From contig JAGKWR010000013.1 in NCBI GenBank assembly GCA_021151765.1, forward strand, positions 1-43,574: a DNA stretch of 43,574 nucleotides, given 5' to 3'. A program made the translations under genes and the position numbers. The notes under the pieces were generated by a model. The model ran no database searches. It was given only the letters and a program-made list of their open reading frames with translations, and had not been told where the DNA came from. Positions 24,309-34,275 of this stretch are shown one piece after another. The stretch is from Alphaproteobacteria bacterium. GTDB taxonomy: Bacteria; Pseudomonadota; Alphaproteobacteria; Rickettsiales; UBA1997. The stretch's first letter is position 1; each line of letters starts with the position of its first letter.

Positions 24309-27300
24309 TTATTTAGTTGATAATTTTTGTAGCAGCACCGGACTTAGAATCAGTGTTGCAAATGTTGAGCTGATGATTCCGCCAATCACTGTGATTGCGA
24401 TTGGTTGTTGAACTTCTGCACCAATTCCATGACCGAAAGCCATTGGTAAAAAGCCGAGACTTGCGACGATTGCCGTCATCAAAATCGGCCGTAATCTCGA
24501 CATACAGGTTAACGTCAAATCGTTAGTTTTCTTGAAAGTGTCGATGAGGATGATTGAGTTGAGCAAACTAATGCCAATCAATGCGATGAAGCCGACATAA
24601 ACTGAAATCGTGATTGGAATGCGGCAAATGAAGAGCAATAAAATCGCTCCGCTCAATGCAAAAGGAACGCAAGAAAAAACGATCATTACTTTTTTCGTAT
24701 CACCAAACATGCGGTAAAGCATACCAAAGATCACCAGAATAATCAGCGGAATCGCAGCAAATATCTGGTTTCGCGCGCTGCTTAAATTTTCAAATCTGCC
24801 ACCCCATTCAAGATAATATCCTTCAGGCAAAACTTTGTTTTTGGCGATTTCATTTTCTGCATCTTTGATAAAACCAGAGTAATCAGTGTTTTTCAAATAG
24901 ACCGAAAGGCTGGAATATCTTTTACCGAAAAGTCTTGGAATCGATGTGATGTCTTCGCTTTCTTTCAACTCAGCAACTTGTGAAAGTGGGAAACTACCAC
25001 CATCAGGCAAACTCACCGGAATATTGGCAATTGTCCCAGGATCATTTCTGATTTTTTCGCTTAAGTGCAGAACAATCGAAATTGGAAATTCTGTCGCATA
25101 AAAATTTCCAACCTGAATGCCAGCCATGGTATCTTTTAGATTGGTATTAACATCAGAAATTGTGACCTGATGCTTGGCGATTTGTGTGTAGTTTGGAATG
25201 ACATCAATGAAACCGCCTTTACGAATCGAATTGATAAAATCCTCTTCGATTTCTTTGATTGCTGGTTTTTCGTGAAGAAGGTTTTTTATTTTCTCAGTGA
25301 TTTCCATCAGCACTTTCAAATCTTCGCCAAAAATCTTCAGAGATAAATCAGCTCTGCTTCCTTCCAACATTTCATTGAAACGCATCTTGATTGGTTGTGA
25401 CTCAGTTACTTCACATTCCCCACATTCAGCAGAAATTTTTTTGTAAATTCTTTCTGAAATTTTCTTGGCATTTCCTTTAAATTGATCTTTTACGATTACA
25501 AAAAGATCAGCGGAATTTTGTGGCATTGGATCAATCCCAGCCTGACTAACACCAACTCTTGCGAATGTTCTTTCGATTTCTTTTTCGCTGTTAATTTTTT
25601 GCTCAATATTTTGAACAAGCTCCTGTGTTTTAGAAAGACTTGAGCCATTTTTTGCAACAACAGTGTAAACAATATCACCTTCATTCAGCTCCGGCAAAAA
25701 GTCAGAGGGCATGAAAAATAATAATGAGAGCGATAAAATAAAAAATGCTGTGCAGGCAATAATTACCCGCTTTCCGCTGGAAAGAGAATATCGCAGCAAC
25801 ACTTCGTATTTATTTCTAATCGCATCAAATAGTTTGTGCTTTTCATGAGTAATTGCGCCATCAACAAAGAAATACGAAAGAATTGGCATCAATAAAAACG
25901 CCACAAACAAACTGCTGATCATGGCAATAATCACATTGATTGCCATTGGCTTGAAGGTTTTTCCTTCGATGCCGCTAAACATTAAAATCGGCACATAAAC
26001 CAGAATGATGATGGTGATGCCAAACATTACCGGCCTCACAACTTGCGCGCAAAGATTAGCAATTGAATTCCCTTTTTCTTCTCTGCTTCTGGTCAAAATT
26101 AAACTGCTGACAATGTATTCAACCAACACCACGGAAGAATCGACAAGCAATCCAAAGTCAATCGCACCAAGGCTCATCAGATTTGCCGAAATTCCAAAAA
26201 GATTCATGCAGGCGGCAAGAATCAAAATGCAGAATAGCAATGATGAAGCCACAATCATGCCAACTTTGAAATTTCCAAGAAGCAGACACAACACACCAAT
26301 CACCAGCAAAATTCCTTCAGCTAAATTTTTCATTACGGTTTTGATTGTTGAATCAATCAAGAATTGGCGATCGTAAAGAATTTCAATTTTTGCATCAGTG
26401 CTGCGCACATTCAATTTGGCGATTTCGCTTTTTACTTTTGTGAGAATCTCTTTGGCATTTTCGCCAGATTGCATCATGACTGTTCCAATTACCGCTTCCT
26501 GACCTTTGTAAGTGGCGCTACCAAGTCTTTGTGAATAGTTCGGACTAACTTCAACAATATGACGCAGAGGCAGAGCTTTTCCACTGTAATCAATCTTCAC
26601 CGGAATATCCATCACATCTTCAAAGCTGCTGAGATTCGCAAAAGTGCGCACAACTTTTTGCTGACCATCTTTTTCGATATAACCGCCACCAAAATTTTCT
26701 CCGACTGTTTGGATTTGCGTGATCAATCTTTCCGGCGTCATACCATATTTCGCGATTTTTTCTGGAATGACATTTAAGTGTAGCTCGCGTTCAAAACCGC
26801 CAATCGTATCAATCTCTGCAACTCCGCTAATTTTCTTCAGCTCGCGCGCAAATTGGTATTCCTGAATCGTGCGCAGCTTCATGAAATCATTATCGCCTTT
26901 TGGATCATAAACGCGATACATAATGATTTCGCCGATACCGGTGGTAAGCGGTGCAATCTCAGGTGTCATACCATTTGGAATCTGATCACGAATCGTTGAG
27001 ATTCTTTGCAACACCTGATTTCTCGCGAAGTAAATATCTACCTCATCTTTGAAAATCAGGATGATTTGCGATAAACCAAATTTAGAAATTGAGCGCATTT
27101 CCATTAGGCCAGGAACTCCGTAAAGCTCGGCTTCAATTGGATATGTCACCGACTTTTCAATCTTGGTCGGGTCCATACCGAAAGTCTTAGTATTGACGAT
27201 CACTTGCTTGTTGGTGATATCAGGAATGGCATCAATCTTAACTTTGTTAAGTGAATGAAAACCAAACAGCGAAATGAATCCAAAGAGGATTAAAACATAC

Positions 27301-27344
27301 CATCTCGCATCGATTATTTTAGAGAAAAAATTATTAGCGGTCAT
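24309..27344 (-). CDS. czcA: Heavy-metal RND efflux pump CzcA/CusA
   Basis: This is a resistance-nodulation-division pump of 1011 residues in the heavy-metal (HME) group. It has a membrane helix near residue 20, large periplasmic loops and the TM4 proton-relay motif GAIDFGLLVDSSVVLVEYI. Late-family segments (LRPILMTAIVASLGFLPMAFGHGIGAEVQQPIA) are typical of CzcA. The ATG at 27344 overlaps the end of czcC, and a start eight codons upstream is less likely. Such pumps work with an outer-membrane channel and a periplasmic adaptor. The channel gene is adjacent but the adaptor (czcB) is missing from this window. The DFG-D motif fits divalent metals (Zn, Co, Cd) rather than Cu(I). Confidence 0.94.
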   Translation of the reverse strand: MTANNFFSKIIDARWYVLILFGFISLFGFHSLNKVKIDAIPDITNKQVIVNTKTFGMDPTKIEKSVTYPIEAELYGVPGLMEMRSISKFGLSQIILIFKDEVDIYFARNQVLQRISTIRDQIPNGMTPEIAPLTTGIGEIIMYRVYDPKGDNDFMKLRTIQEYQFARELKKISGVAEIDTIGGFERELHLNVIPEKIAKYGMTPERLITQIQTVGENFGGGYIEKDGQQKVVRTFANLSSFEDVMDIPVKIDYSGKALPLRHIVEVSPNYSQRLGSATYKGQEAVIGTVMMQSGENAKEILTKVKSEIAKLNVRSTDAKIEILYDRQFLIDSTIKTVMKNLAEGILLVIGVLCLLLGNFKVGMIVASSLLFCILILAACMNLFGISANLMSLGAIDFGLLVDSSVVLVEYIVSSLILTRSREEKGNSIANLCAQVVRPVMFGITIIILVYVPILMFSGIEGKTFKPMAINVIIAMISSLFVAFLLMPILSYFFVDGAITHEKHKLFDAIRNKYEVLLRYSLSSGKRVIIACTAFFILSLSLLFFMPSDFLPELNEGDIVYTVVAKNGSSLSKTQELVQNIEQKINSEKEIERTFARVGVSQAGIDPMPQNSADLFVIVKDQFKGNAKKISERIYKKISAECGECEVTESQPIKMRFNEMLEGSRADLSLKIFGEDLKVLMEITEKIKNLLHEKPAIKEIEEDFINSIRKGGFIDVIPNYTQIAKHQVTISDVNTNLKDTMAGIQVGNFYATEFPISIVLHLSEKIRNDPGTIANIPVSLPDGGSFPLSQVAELKESEDITSIPRLFGKRYSSLSVYLKNTDYSGFIKDAENEIAKNKVLPEGYYLEWGGRFENLSSARNQIFAAIPLIILVIFGMLYRMFGDTKKVMIVFSCVPFALSGAILLLFICRIPITISVYVGFIALIGISLLNSIILIDTFKKTNDLTLTCMSRLRPILMTAIVASLGFLPMAFGHGIGAEVQQPIAITVIGGIISSTFATLILSPVLLQKLSTK

Positions 27345-28557
27345 TTTGAGGAAGAGTAAAGTTACCAATTTTTACCATTAAGGCAGAGTAAGATGAAGCC
27401 AGATCAATTTGGGTATCGAGGACGGTGTCGATTGTTTGATATTCTTGTGAATCAAGCTCGATATAAGTGATGAAATCGAGAACGCCTTTTTTGAAATCGG
27501 AGTTGGCTTCGTTTAAGCGGGAGAGGATTTTACCTATTTCACCAATCGGAAAATTCTTTGCGAGTTTGAGAGAGGTCTCATATTCGCTAATGTCGTTATT
27601 GGTGATTTGAATCAGACGATTGCGATAAAACTCATACGACTCCTGTTGAGATTTTATTTTCGATTCACCTGATGCGATTTTTTCCTGATTGCGATTCCAC
27701 AGTGGAACTGAAAGAGAAACACCTACGCCGCTAGAATCCTGATTAGAACCGGCAAAATAAGAGCCAGCACCATTTTGTTTTGCTGCCGTTACATTCACAT
27801 CCGGCATTTGTTCAACCTTAGAAAATGATAGTTCAGACTTATATTTGCTGATGAGGATTTTTTGCTCTTTTAGCTCAAGGTTATTTTCCAACGCCGTGTT
27901 GATGAAGAAATCTTTCCCGCGATAATTTTGATTATCGAGCCATTCAAGCGTGATGGATGTTGGTTGCTCTTGCATGTTTAAATAAACATTCGCCGCATTC
28001 CAAGTTTGATAAAGTTCGTTTTTGAATCTGATTAAATCGCGCTCAACCAATTTAATTTTATCTTTGGTGATGTGCCATTGTGCCTTCTTAGTTGGCGAGC
28101 TGAGAACGATAGTTGAAAGATATTTATCAACCAAAGTAAGTCGATCAATTCTCTTCTGCGCTAAATCAATTTTTTTCTTCAAAGCCTGATAGCGGTAAAG
28201 CAGACTGAAAACTTCTGACTTCACCAGCAAAGACACATTATTTTTGCGATTTTCCAAAACCCGATATTCCGCTTCTTCAATATCGTATTTGCTTTGCAGC
28301 TTATTGTAGAACGGAACTGTTTGCGTAACTCTGTAAGTATCTTGCCCAGCAAGCCTATCAAAACCAACTGTCGGATTGCTCCAATATTTTTGCTGATTAG
28401 CAAAACGTTTTTGTGCAAGTGCTGAAGATTCCGCAGCTCGAATATTGTAACTGTTTTTTTCTGCGATGTTTAAGAGTTCATCAATGCGATAATCTTTACA
28501 AAAAGCCGAAAAGCTCACGAAAAAGATTGATGAAAATATGATAAAAAATCTGGCCAT
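27334..28557 (-). CDS. czcC: Outer-membrane efflux channel CzcC (TolC family)
   Basis: This 407-residue protein has a signal peptide (1-19, IFFVSFSAFC). Two related halves of long amphipathic helices give the TolC/OEP fold: YRIDELLNIAEKNSYNIRAAESSALAQKRF, and later LELKEQKILISKYKSELSFSKVEQMPDVNVTAAKQNG. VSLSVPLWNRNQEKIASGESKIKSQQESYEFYRN is the classical OEP segment. It would connect an RND pump to the outside. It overlaps czcA by 11 bp, so translation is coupled. The single Cys at the signal-peptide end could be a lipobox-like site, but the context is weak. Confidence 0.9.
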   Translation of the reverse strand: MARFFIIFSSIFFVSFSAFCKDYRIDELLNIAEKNSYNIRAAESSALAQKRFANQQKYWSNPTVGFDRLAGQDTYRVTQTVPFYNKLQSKYDIEEAEYRVLENRKNNVSLLVKSEVFSLLYRYQALKKKIDLAQKRIDRLTLVDKYLSTIVLSSPTKKAQWHITKDKIKLVERDLIRFKNELYQTWNAANVYLNMQEQPTSITLEWLDNQNYRGKDFFINTALENNLELKEQKILISKYKSELSFSKVEQMPDVNVTAAKQNGAGSYFAGSNQDSSGVGVSLSVPLWNRNQEKIASGESKIKSQQESYEFYRNRLIQITNNDISEYETSLKLAKNFPIGEIGKILSRLNEANSDFKKGVLDFITYIELDSQEYQTIDTVLDTQIDLASSYSALMVKIGNFTLPQNDR

Positions 28558-28620
28558 TATTCCTTTAAAAATAGTTCTTAACTAGCCATCTCAAAACAGA
28601 GATAAGCTGACTTTATGAAG

Positions 28621-28941
28621 TTAAGAAACTATCTTAGGGGGCCTTACAGGAGAGTTGATTTGAAGAGGAAGAGAGGAGGAAAAATCGAAAGCAAAAATTT
28701 GAACTTCTTTTACTTCGATGCCAGAATTGTTGTCCACGAATGCAAAATCAAAATGGCTATGATGACAATGACAGTCGCAATCTTGAGCAGTAGAACCATC
28801 TGAAGAATCATTCAAACTATAAACAGCAACTGTTTTAGTTTTTGGTAAAATTTCATCCGCGCAGGCATCTTTAAGCAGCATCTTGCCAGCGAGAGATAGG
28901 CAAAATATTGCGAGAATTGCGATGCGGAAAAAATTCGGCAT
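28621..28941 (-). CDS. Small exported His/Cys protein, CzcI-like
   Basis: This 106-residue protein has an N-terminal hydrophobic signal (FRIAILAIFCLSLAGKML) and a metal-binding-looking cluster CDCHCHHSH near residues 54-62. It sits at the head of the czc operon, 63 bp before czcC, the place taken by czcI in described czc clusters (czcI-C-B-A-D). The CzcI role, a small periplasmic protein affecting expression, is known only loosely. The assignment here rests on position, size and the His/Cys cluster, not on strong sequence identity. The gap 28942-29044 before it presumably holds the operon promoter. Confidence 0.65.
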   Translation of the reverse strand: MPNFFRIAILAIFCLSLAGKMLLKDACADEILPKTKTVAVYSLNDSSDGSTAQDCDCHCHHSHFDFAFVDNNSGIEVKEVQIFAFDFSSSLPLQINSPVRPPKIVS

Positions 28942-29044
28942 TAATTACTTCAAAAGTTAGTCAAAATTAACAAAACGGATTAACATAATGCAGAAAAACT
29001 TTTAAAAATCAACAACTAAACTAGATGTTTTACCGATGATCAGG

Positions 29045-31183
29045 TTATATCTGTAAATCATGATGATGTTCGTGAGATTCGATTTGTCGTTGTACTTCAT
29101 GAAGCCCAGAGAGTTTGTGTAGATCATTGAAATCTGTTGGCATGTCATCTTTGTGTGCGAGAGTGAAGTGTGGTAGCATGACTTTTGCACCAAACTTTTT
29201 AGCTGCTAATTCTGCCTTCTCACGGCCAATATTATTTTCTTTCCACAGATCGTTATCTGCTGCAATTGTGAATTCTTTATTTGGATGAGCTTCTTTCAAA
29301 TTTTTTAGTACATGTTCGATGTTGCCAGCGTCAAAAGTAATGGCGACTGGTTTATTTGTAGCCATGTGTATTGAAACTCCGGTAGCAAATCCCTCAGCCA
29401 AATAAATTTCTTTTGATTTCTCAAGTTTTGCAGCGTCGATCATGAAGAAATTGCCGATCTTTTTTCCACCTTTCATGAAAGTTTTTTTGCCTTCATCATC
29501 AATAAACTGAAGTGAGTGAATTTCACCTTTGGCATCTTGCACTGGTACAACTAGCTTATCATCTTTCGTGAATCTGATTCCATCGATTACTTTCTGATTG
29601 ATGCCTTTTCTTTGCAGATACTTATTTTGGCCAATGTTCACAATGCTGGATTTGAAGAAGCCTTCAAAGTACTTTTTAGCTTTTGTGGCTACATTCTTTT
29701 CTTCTTCGACTTTTTGTTTTTCCTGCTCTTCCTTAGCTTTTTGATTTTCTATTTGTCTTCTCTCAGCTTCTTCTTTCGAAATTTCGGCAACTTTCCTTCC
29801 TTCTTTAATGCTGTTTAAACCCCAATCAAAATATTCTCCGGTTTTATAGTTCTTGATGTAGCCAGCTTCTCCATGCCAACAAATTTCATAGGTTTTTTTC
29901 TGGCCAAAACGGATTTTCTCACTTTTATTTTCAAGAGCCTTATTGAGCGCAACATCAATATCTTTGGCATCGAGGTTAATTGATGATTTGATGGCACTCA
30001 AGAAATGTTCTTTGATTTCGAGTGTAGTATAATTGTGAGTTAAATTTCTTCTTTGAGATGTCTCATTAGGCTTATTTGATCCTTTATCAATCGAAGAATT
30101 CACCATGTTAATTCCAAGAGCTTCTACCCCTTGATGTTCTCTTGCGCTTATTTGAACACCGGTGTTCTGCTTTAATCTTTCAAGGGCTTTTTCTTTATCA
30201 TCCGTTATCAGAGTTAATTTCTGTTCTGCACGTGAAATTTCGACGTAAAAATTCTTCTGTGAGGTGAGTTCTTTTCTGTTACTTTCTACTACAGCAATTA
30301 CTTGGCTTCTGGTAAGACCTTGAGCTTTATGTGCAGTAACTGCGTAGGAGTGATCTATCAATTTTGCTTCTGGTGATTTTTTTGATAGCTTTATCCTTTT
30401 TCCTCCGTCTAGCTCAAGACTAAAATTAAGTAATCCTACTTTGGTTAAAACTGCGTTATCAGAATTAACAATTCCGAGTTTGGGGATACTTCTATTAAAG
30501 GCGATTTTATCTCCTTCGTAAAACACTCGCTGGTGCTTTTCATATACTTCAAAATAATTTTTATCTGATTTTCCTTTTAGCTTTACTGGGTCAAATGTCT
30601 CGGTCGAAAATAAACCAGTTCTGATCGTAACTAAATTCTCTTTAGCATCAATTTTTACTACTTCGTGATAAGAATTTCTTTTTACTCCAATGAACTCTCT
30701 GTCCTTCGAGAAATGAATTACATCGCCAGACTTAAACCTGTAAACCCTTGTTTTATCAGCTTCAGATAAGTTTTTATTTCGATAAATTTCGTGTGAGTAT
30801 TTTTTGCTCTTCTGGTCTTTAATTCTCTCTTCGTAAAGTAATTTACTAATTTCTTGATTCACTTTCTCTCGAGTCTCATTAGCTGGTGTAAGAACTATTG
30901 TTTCTTTTCTTTCATGAGCAGATTTGGCCATGAATTGTTCTACAGATGTTCTGGCAACATCTCTACTCTCGATAATATCTTCTTTTAATAACCTGAATGT
31001 TTTGGCTGGGTCTTTCTTGATTATCGACCAAACAGCTGCTTTAAGATTATCATTTTTCTGACGCAAAATCTCTCTCATATCAGTAAATGGCATACCATTG
31101 CGCAGCATTTCGTAAAATGGTATTCCTGCTTCGACTGAATCAAGTTGCCTTCTATCACCAACTAAAATCAATTTAAACTTCAA
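29045..31183 (-). pseudogene. Truncated TraA/TraI-type relaxase-helicase with C-terminal Toprim-like domain
   Basis: The 3' part of a large conjugative relaxase gene is present. The frame begins inside the transposon terminal repeat (TTG at 31219; first 12 codons belong to the repeat). It enters the helicase at FKLILVGDRRQLDSVEAG, after the P-loop and Walker B would have occurred. The rest of the RecD-like helicase is present, including SYAVTAHKAQGLTRSQVIAVVES near residues 290-312. From about residue 535 comes a Toprim-like module (YLAEGFATGVSIH.., FTIAADNDLW). The N-terminal relaxase (tyrosine transesterase) domain and the ATPase motifs are missing. The C terminus is His-rich (HEHHHDLQI). 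Protein expression is uncertain; DNA nicking for transfer is not possible from this fragment. Confidence 0.85.
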
Positions 31184-31217
31184 GGGGTTCTTTGCAGGAA
31201 GGTACGAAATTTCCGAC
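31184..31217 (+). repeat. Tn3-family terminal inverted repeat, left
   Basis: This 34-bp repeat is identical to the complement of 37950-37983. It lies in the 5' end of the truncated relaxase frame. Read leftward, the repeat itself encodes SEISYLPAKNP, fused to the relaxase sequence. Confidence 0.9.
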
Positions 31218-31242
31218 AAACCCTCTTTAACCCTTTATATAA

Positions 31243-31346
31243 CTAGCTTTGCGAGGCAAGACCGATTTCAGAATCATTAATTAACATCTCTATAATCCCT
31301 TGTAAATCAAGGGTTGGAGTATTGTTCTTAAATTCATATTTTTATA
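31243..31346 (-). pseudogene. tnpA 3'-end remnant at left transposon end
   Basis: Read leftward this gives KYEFKNNTPTLDLQGIIEM, then LINDSEIGLASQS and a stop. The last residues of the intact TnpA are YEFKNNTPTLDLQGIVKML, INDSKIGLALES and a stop. It is therefore the last 30 or so codons of a second Tn3 transposase, diverged at several positions, oriented opposite to the intact tnpA. It joins directly to the 3' side of the passenger operon. Confidence 0.88.
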
Positions 31347-31363
31347 TCCATACAAATTACCCT

Positions 31364-32113
31364 TTACAAGTCAGGAAAACTTACACTTTTCTTTTCACCG
31401 GTTTTTTTGTTACTTGGATATCTTTCGGCAAAGGAAGCTTCTCGTGTATCTGATTCTTTAGAGTCTCGTCTTGTGATTATCTGCTCTACAACAGAAGATC
31501 TGGCTTCACCTCTATTGGCCTCAGTGTTTCTAAGAAGAATATAGTGTGGATCGTGTTTTACAGCTTCAGATGATTCTTTTAGCGACTGTTCCGAGAGAAG
31601 TTGATAAACATGAAAGTGCTTCATTAATTCATTTTTTTGTGCTGCATCATCACCTTCAAATTCAACCATGATTCTATTCATCATTGGGACTAGTCCTTCT
31701 TGCTCTATTTGAAGCTCTCCAACAGCTTCAACACCACTTGCTTCTTTGCCAAAAAGTAAGTGACGGGTGAAGGTTATTACTTCTCGTCTTAAAGATTCAT
31801 CATCTAAAGAATGTGCAGCAATTTCTTCTGCATAATCACGCTTGATGTGTTTTAGAGAAAGATCGCACCCATAATAGAGTCCAGCTACTATGTTAAGACT
31901 AGACCGTATATCATAGTACCTGCTTTTTATTTCTCGATCGGTTTCCGGTCCTAAAGGTTGAATAGATTTGACAACATTTCTAAAATAATCTTTCTCATCC
32001 GGGTACTCTTCCATAGCTGATATGAATCGCTTTATTTCAGAAAAAAGATGTTCATTTTTAATATCATCAATAAACCGAAAGAGATTCTTTTTTGCACGAT
32101 CTTGGAATTTCAT
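31364..32113 (-). CDS. Passenger hypothetical protein (249 aa)
   Basis: I do not recognise this protein. It is soluble, charged and mostly helical, with no signal peptide or membrane helix. The C-terminal 55 residues are low-complexity (EARSSVVEQIITRRDSKESDTREASFAERYPSNKK..) and probably disordered. It starts 1 bp before the end of the preceding gene's stop, so it is tightly coupled to the 526-residue gene upstream. It is the last gene of the leftward passenger operon of the transposon. No catalytic motif is obvious. Confidence 0.7.
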   Translation of the reverse strand: MKFQDRAKKNLFRFIDDIKNEHLFSEIKRFISAMEEYPDEKDYFRNVVKSIQPLGPETDREIKSRYYDIRSSLNIVAGLYYGCDLSLKHIKRDYAEEIAAHSLDDESLRREVITFTRHLLFGKEASGVEAVGELQIEQEGLVPMMNRIMVEFEGDDAAQKNELMKHFHVYQLLSEQSLKESSEAVKHDPHYILLRNTEANRGEARSSVVEQIITRRDSKESDTREASFAERYPSNKKTGEKKSVSFPDL

Positions 32114-32114
32114 A

Positions 32115-33695
32115 CTATCGTCCTCCTCCTCTATTTTGAGATTTCTCTTGGAAAACGAAATTACGCAGACCTTCTATCACCTCTTTCTCTAAACCTTCTT
32201 CAAAAAATTCTTCAACCTTTCCTATCAATTCACCCTTAAACTCCTTATCATTTTTCCCACTCAAATCCAACTCATTTAACTTCTTCACCAAGCCCTCGAA
32301 CCTATCTTCTTCTAACCCAAAATTGTCTCCAATAAATCCAACTACTAACTCAATGGTTCTCTTATTTAAATCCTCTATCGTAGTAGAAGAAGCTCTAGAT
32401 CTAAAACCATCTGTTTTCTGGTAAGAATGTTCCTCTTGTAATGCTTTATAGTGGTGAACTAATGCTGTAGCACTATTACCTATTTCTTGAATCTTTTCTG
32501 GATCATCGGCAAATGTTGGCCACCCCTGAGCGTGTTGCCCTAATTTTGATTGATAAGGAGATGTGATAAGATGTTCAGTAAATATTTTAGTTACAAAAGT
32601 TAGAGCTTCATCCTTTTTACTTCCTCTTGATTCATCCCAAGTTTTTCCAGCGCCATGAAGATTAAACAACTTCTCTGGCAATTCTGGATAAGTTGCCGAA
32701 AGAACATGTACATATTTTGCTATTGCAGCTGCAAGATTTTCTGGCGAATTGTCTCTAACTCTATCTTTGTTACCAGACTGTTCTGCATGTTTTCTTAGGG
32801 CTTCTTCGCTTGTTATTTCTGGATAAAAAACAAGTGCCAATAATTGTTGCATCGAATGGTGCAAAAATGCTTCATCTAAACTTTGTTCTTTTAAAGTTAA
32901 AGAATCTTGAGCCCGCTCTAAATCTTTCAGTAATTTAGGTTTTTGTCTTTCTGTTGCTTGTTCTAGTGCTTTTTGAGATTGTTCTATAATTCTCTTCTCA
33001 TTTCCCAAATGAAACTCAGAAAAACTATTCTTTAAGACATCAAAATCATCTAAAGACTCCAGAATTGAAGTTACTCTACCTCCTGAACCAGCGGCATCTT
33101 CAAACCCTTCTATTTGCAAAAATGCAGTCAGTGGAGTTTTGTTGTAAAAGGTCATAACAGCTTCGGCTATCCTACCAACCGAATCAATCATAGTGCGACC
33201 GTTTGAATCTAACTGCCGTTGAAAATTATCATAAAAATATTTTCTCGATTCTTCAGGAATATGTTCATCAACTAAAGTTCTTAAATGATCTAACTCAGAC
33301 TTTTTAATTCTTCTGTCGTTGTAATCATCTAAGACTTGATTAAATGCCCCATAAAGTTCGTCTTTCCTATCAACATCAAGAACCGCAATAGCGCTGATAA
33401 AATCATATAATATTCCTCTTTTGTCTCTAAGATAGGCCGGTAAATTTTCTATTTCATCTAAGTTTAAATTCTGAAAATCCTTTAAAATACCATATTTTGG
33501 TAAAGCGTGAGTTACAACATGATCGCCTTGAACACTTTTCTTTTTGCCATCTTTAATAACAGAAATATCGGCTGGAGCTCTACCGGTTAATTCAAGAGAT
33601 TGAGTTCCATCAGAATTCTTCTTGAAAGACGCTTTTAATTGAGCACTGACTTCAAGTGAATCATTTTCTCTTTTGGCTGTACTACCTTTACTCAT
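32115..33695 (-). CDS. Passenger hypothetical protein (526 aa)
   Basis: This unrecognised soluble protein has an N-terminal section with short strands (VSAQLKASFKKNSDGTQSLELTGRAP, KKSVQGDHVVTHALPKYG). A long helical region follows with a coiled-coil-like stretch (ALEQATERQKPKLLKDLERAQDSLTLKEQSLDEA, about 265-300). The C terminus is Gly/Arg-rich. The QGDHVVTHAL segment with its His pair looks like a conserved core and might be a small ligand or metal site, but I cannot link it to a family. It is the middle gene of the passenger operon, 34 bp after the 110-residue gene. Confidence 0.72.
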   Translation of the reverse strand: MSKGSTAKRENDSLEVSAQLKASFKKNSDGTQSLELTGRAPADISVIKDGKKKSVQGDHVVTHALPKYGILKDFQNLNLDEIENLPAYLRDKRGILYDFISAIAVLDVDRKDELYGAFNQVLDDYNDRRIKKSELDHLRTLVDEHIPEESRKYFYDNFQRQLDSNGRTMIDSVGRIAEAVMTFYNKTPLTAFLQIEGFEDAAGSGGRVTSILESLDDFDVLKNSFSEFHLGNEKRIIEQSQKALEQATERQKPKLLKDLERAQDSLTLKEQSLDEAFLHHSMQQLLALVFYPEITSEEALRKHAEQSGNKDRVRDNSPENLAAAIAKYVHVLSATYPELPEKLFNLHGAGKTWDESRGSKKDEALTFVTKIFTEHLITSPYQSKLGQHAQGWPTFADDPEKIQEIGNSATALVHHYKALQEEHSYQKTDGFRSRASSTTIEDLNKRTIELVVGFIGDNFGLEEDRFEGLVKKLNELDLSGKNDKEFKGELIGKVEEFFEEGLEKEVIEGLRNFVFQEKSQNRGGGR

Positions 33696-33729
33696 AATCC
33701 AATTTTTTGATTAATGGGCTGTAAAATAT

Positions 33730-34062
33730 CTAATCCGCCAAACTATCCGGCACAGAGTTAGTAATTTTAGTTAAGACTTCTTGCACATTCTCTAGATGTT
33801 CAATCAAAGAAGATATTTCGCTTTCTATATCGAGCGATAAATCAAAGAATTCTTGTGCTTTACTAGTGTTGCCATGATTTATTACGCTCATAGCCAATTC
33901 ATGCAATTTTAGTAAGTCAGTTCTTATTTGTGGCGGCCTAAAATTCTCACCATCTCCTAAATAACTTCTTGCACGATCTATATCATCAACGCAATCCAGT
34001 ATTTCCCGACTCTCAACCTCTTCTTGCAAAGTTTCCAAATCTTCTTTTTTTATTTTTACCAT
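33730..34062 (-). CDS. Passenger hypothetical protein (110 aa)
   Basis: This small acidic, all-helical protein (MVKIKKEDLETLQEEVESREI...) has heptad-like stretches at both ends and no recognised domain. It is the first gene of the leftward passenger operon, diverging from tnpR across the res region. Resolvase binding at res could therefore also influence its promoter. Its size and position at the head of the operon would suit a regulator or antitoxin, but no DNA-binding motif is visible. Confidence 0.6.
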   Translation of the reverse strand: MVKIKKEDLETLQEEVESREILDCVDDIDRARSYLGDGENFRPPQIRTDLLKLHELAMSVINHGNTSKAQEFFDLSLDIESEISSLIEHLENVQEVLTKITNSVPDSLAD

Positions 34063-34138
34063 AAAAACTCTAAAGAATTAGTTGGTGATTAGTTTTAACA
34101 TTTTGGAAAAAACAGTCAGTTTATTCTGAATGATTAGA

Positions 34139-34250
34139 GTATATAAAAACCTTCGTTTTTGTATACTTTTCATTTGAATACAAAATAAACTTATTTTATC
34201 TAAAAAACAGTATAATATAGTGGTTTATAATAACAAAGTGTTATTTACTA
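34139..34250. promoter_or_regulatory. res site (resolution site) of the transposon
   Basis: Subsite I is visible at 34139-34166: GTATAtAAAAAC-cttc-GTTTTTgTATAC, an imperfect palindrome of exactly 28 bp, the length expected for a serine-resolvase subsite. Further AT-rich half-palindromes follow (GAATACAAAATAA.. near 34177, AGTATAATATAG near 34209), suiting subsites II and III. It lies between tnpR and the divergent passenger operon. Confidence 0.7.
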
Positions 34251-34275
34251 ATGGTTTGCATCTAAAAGAAACAAT

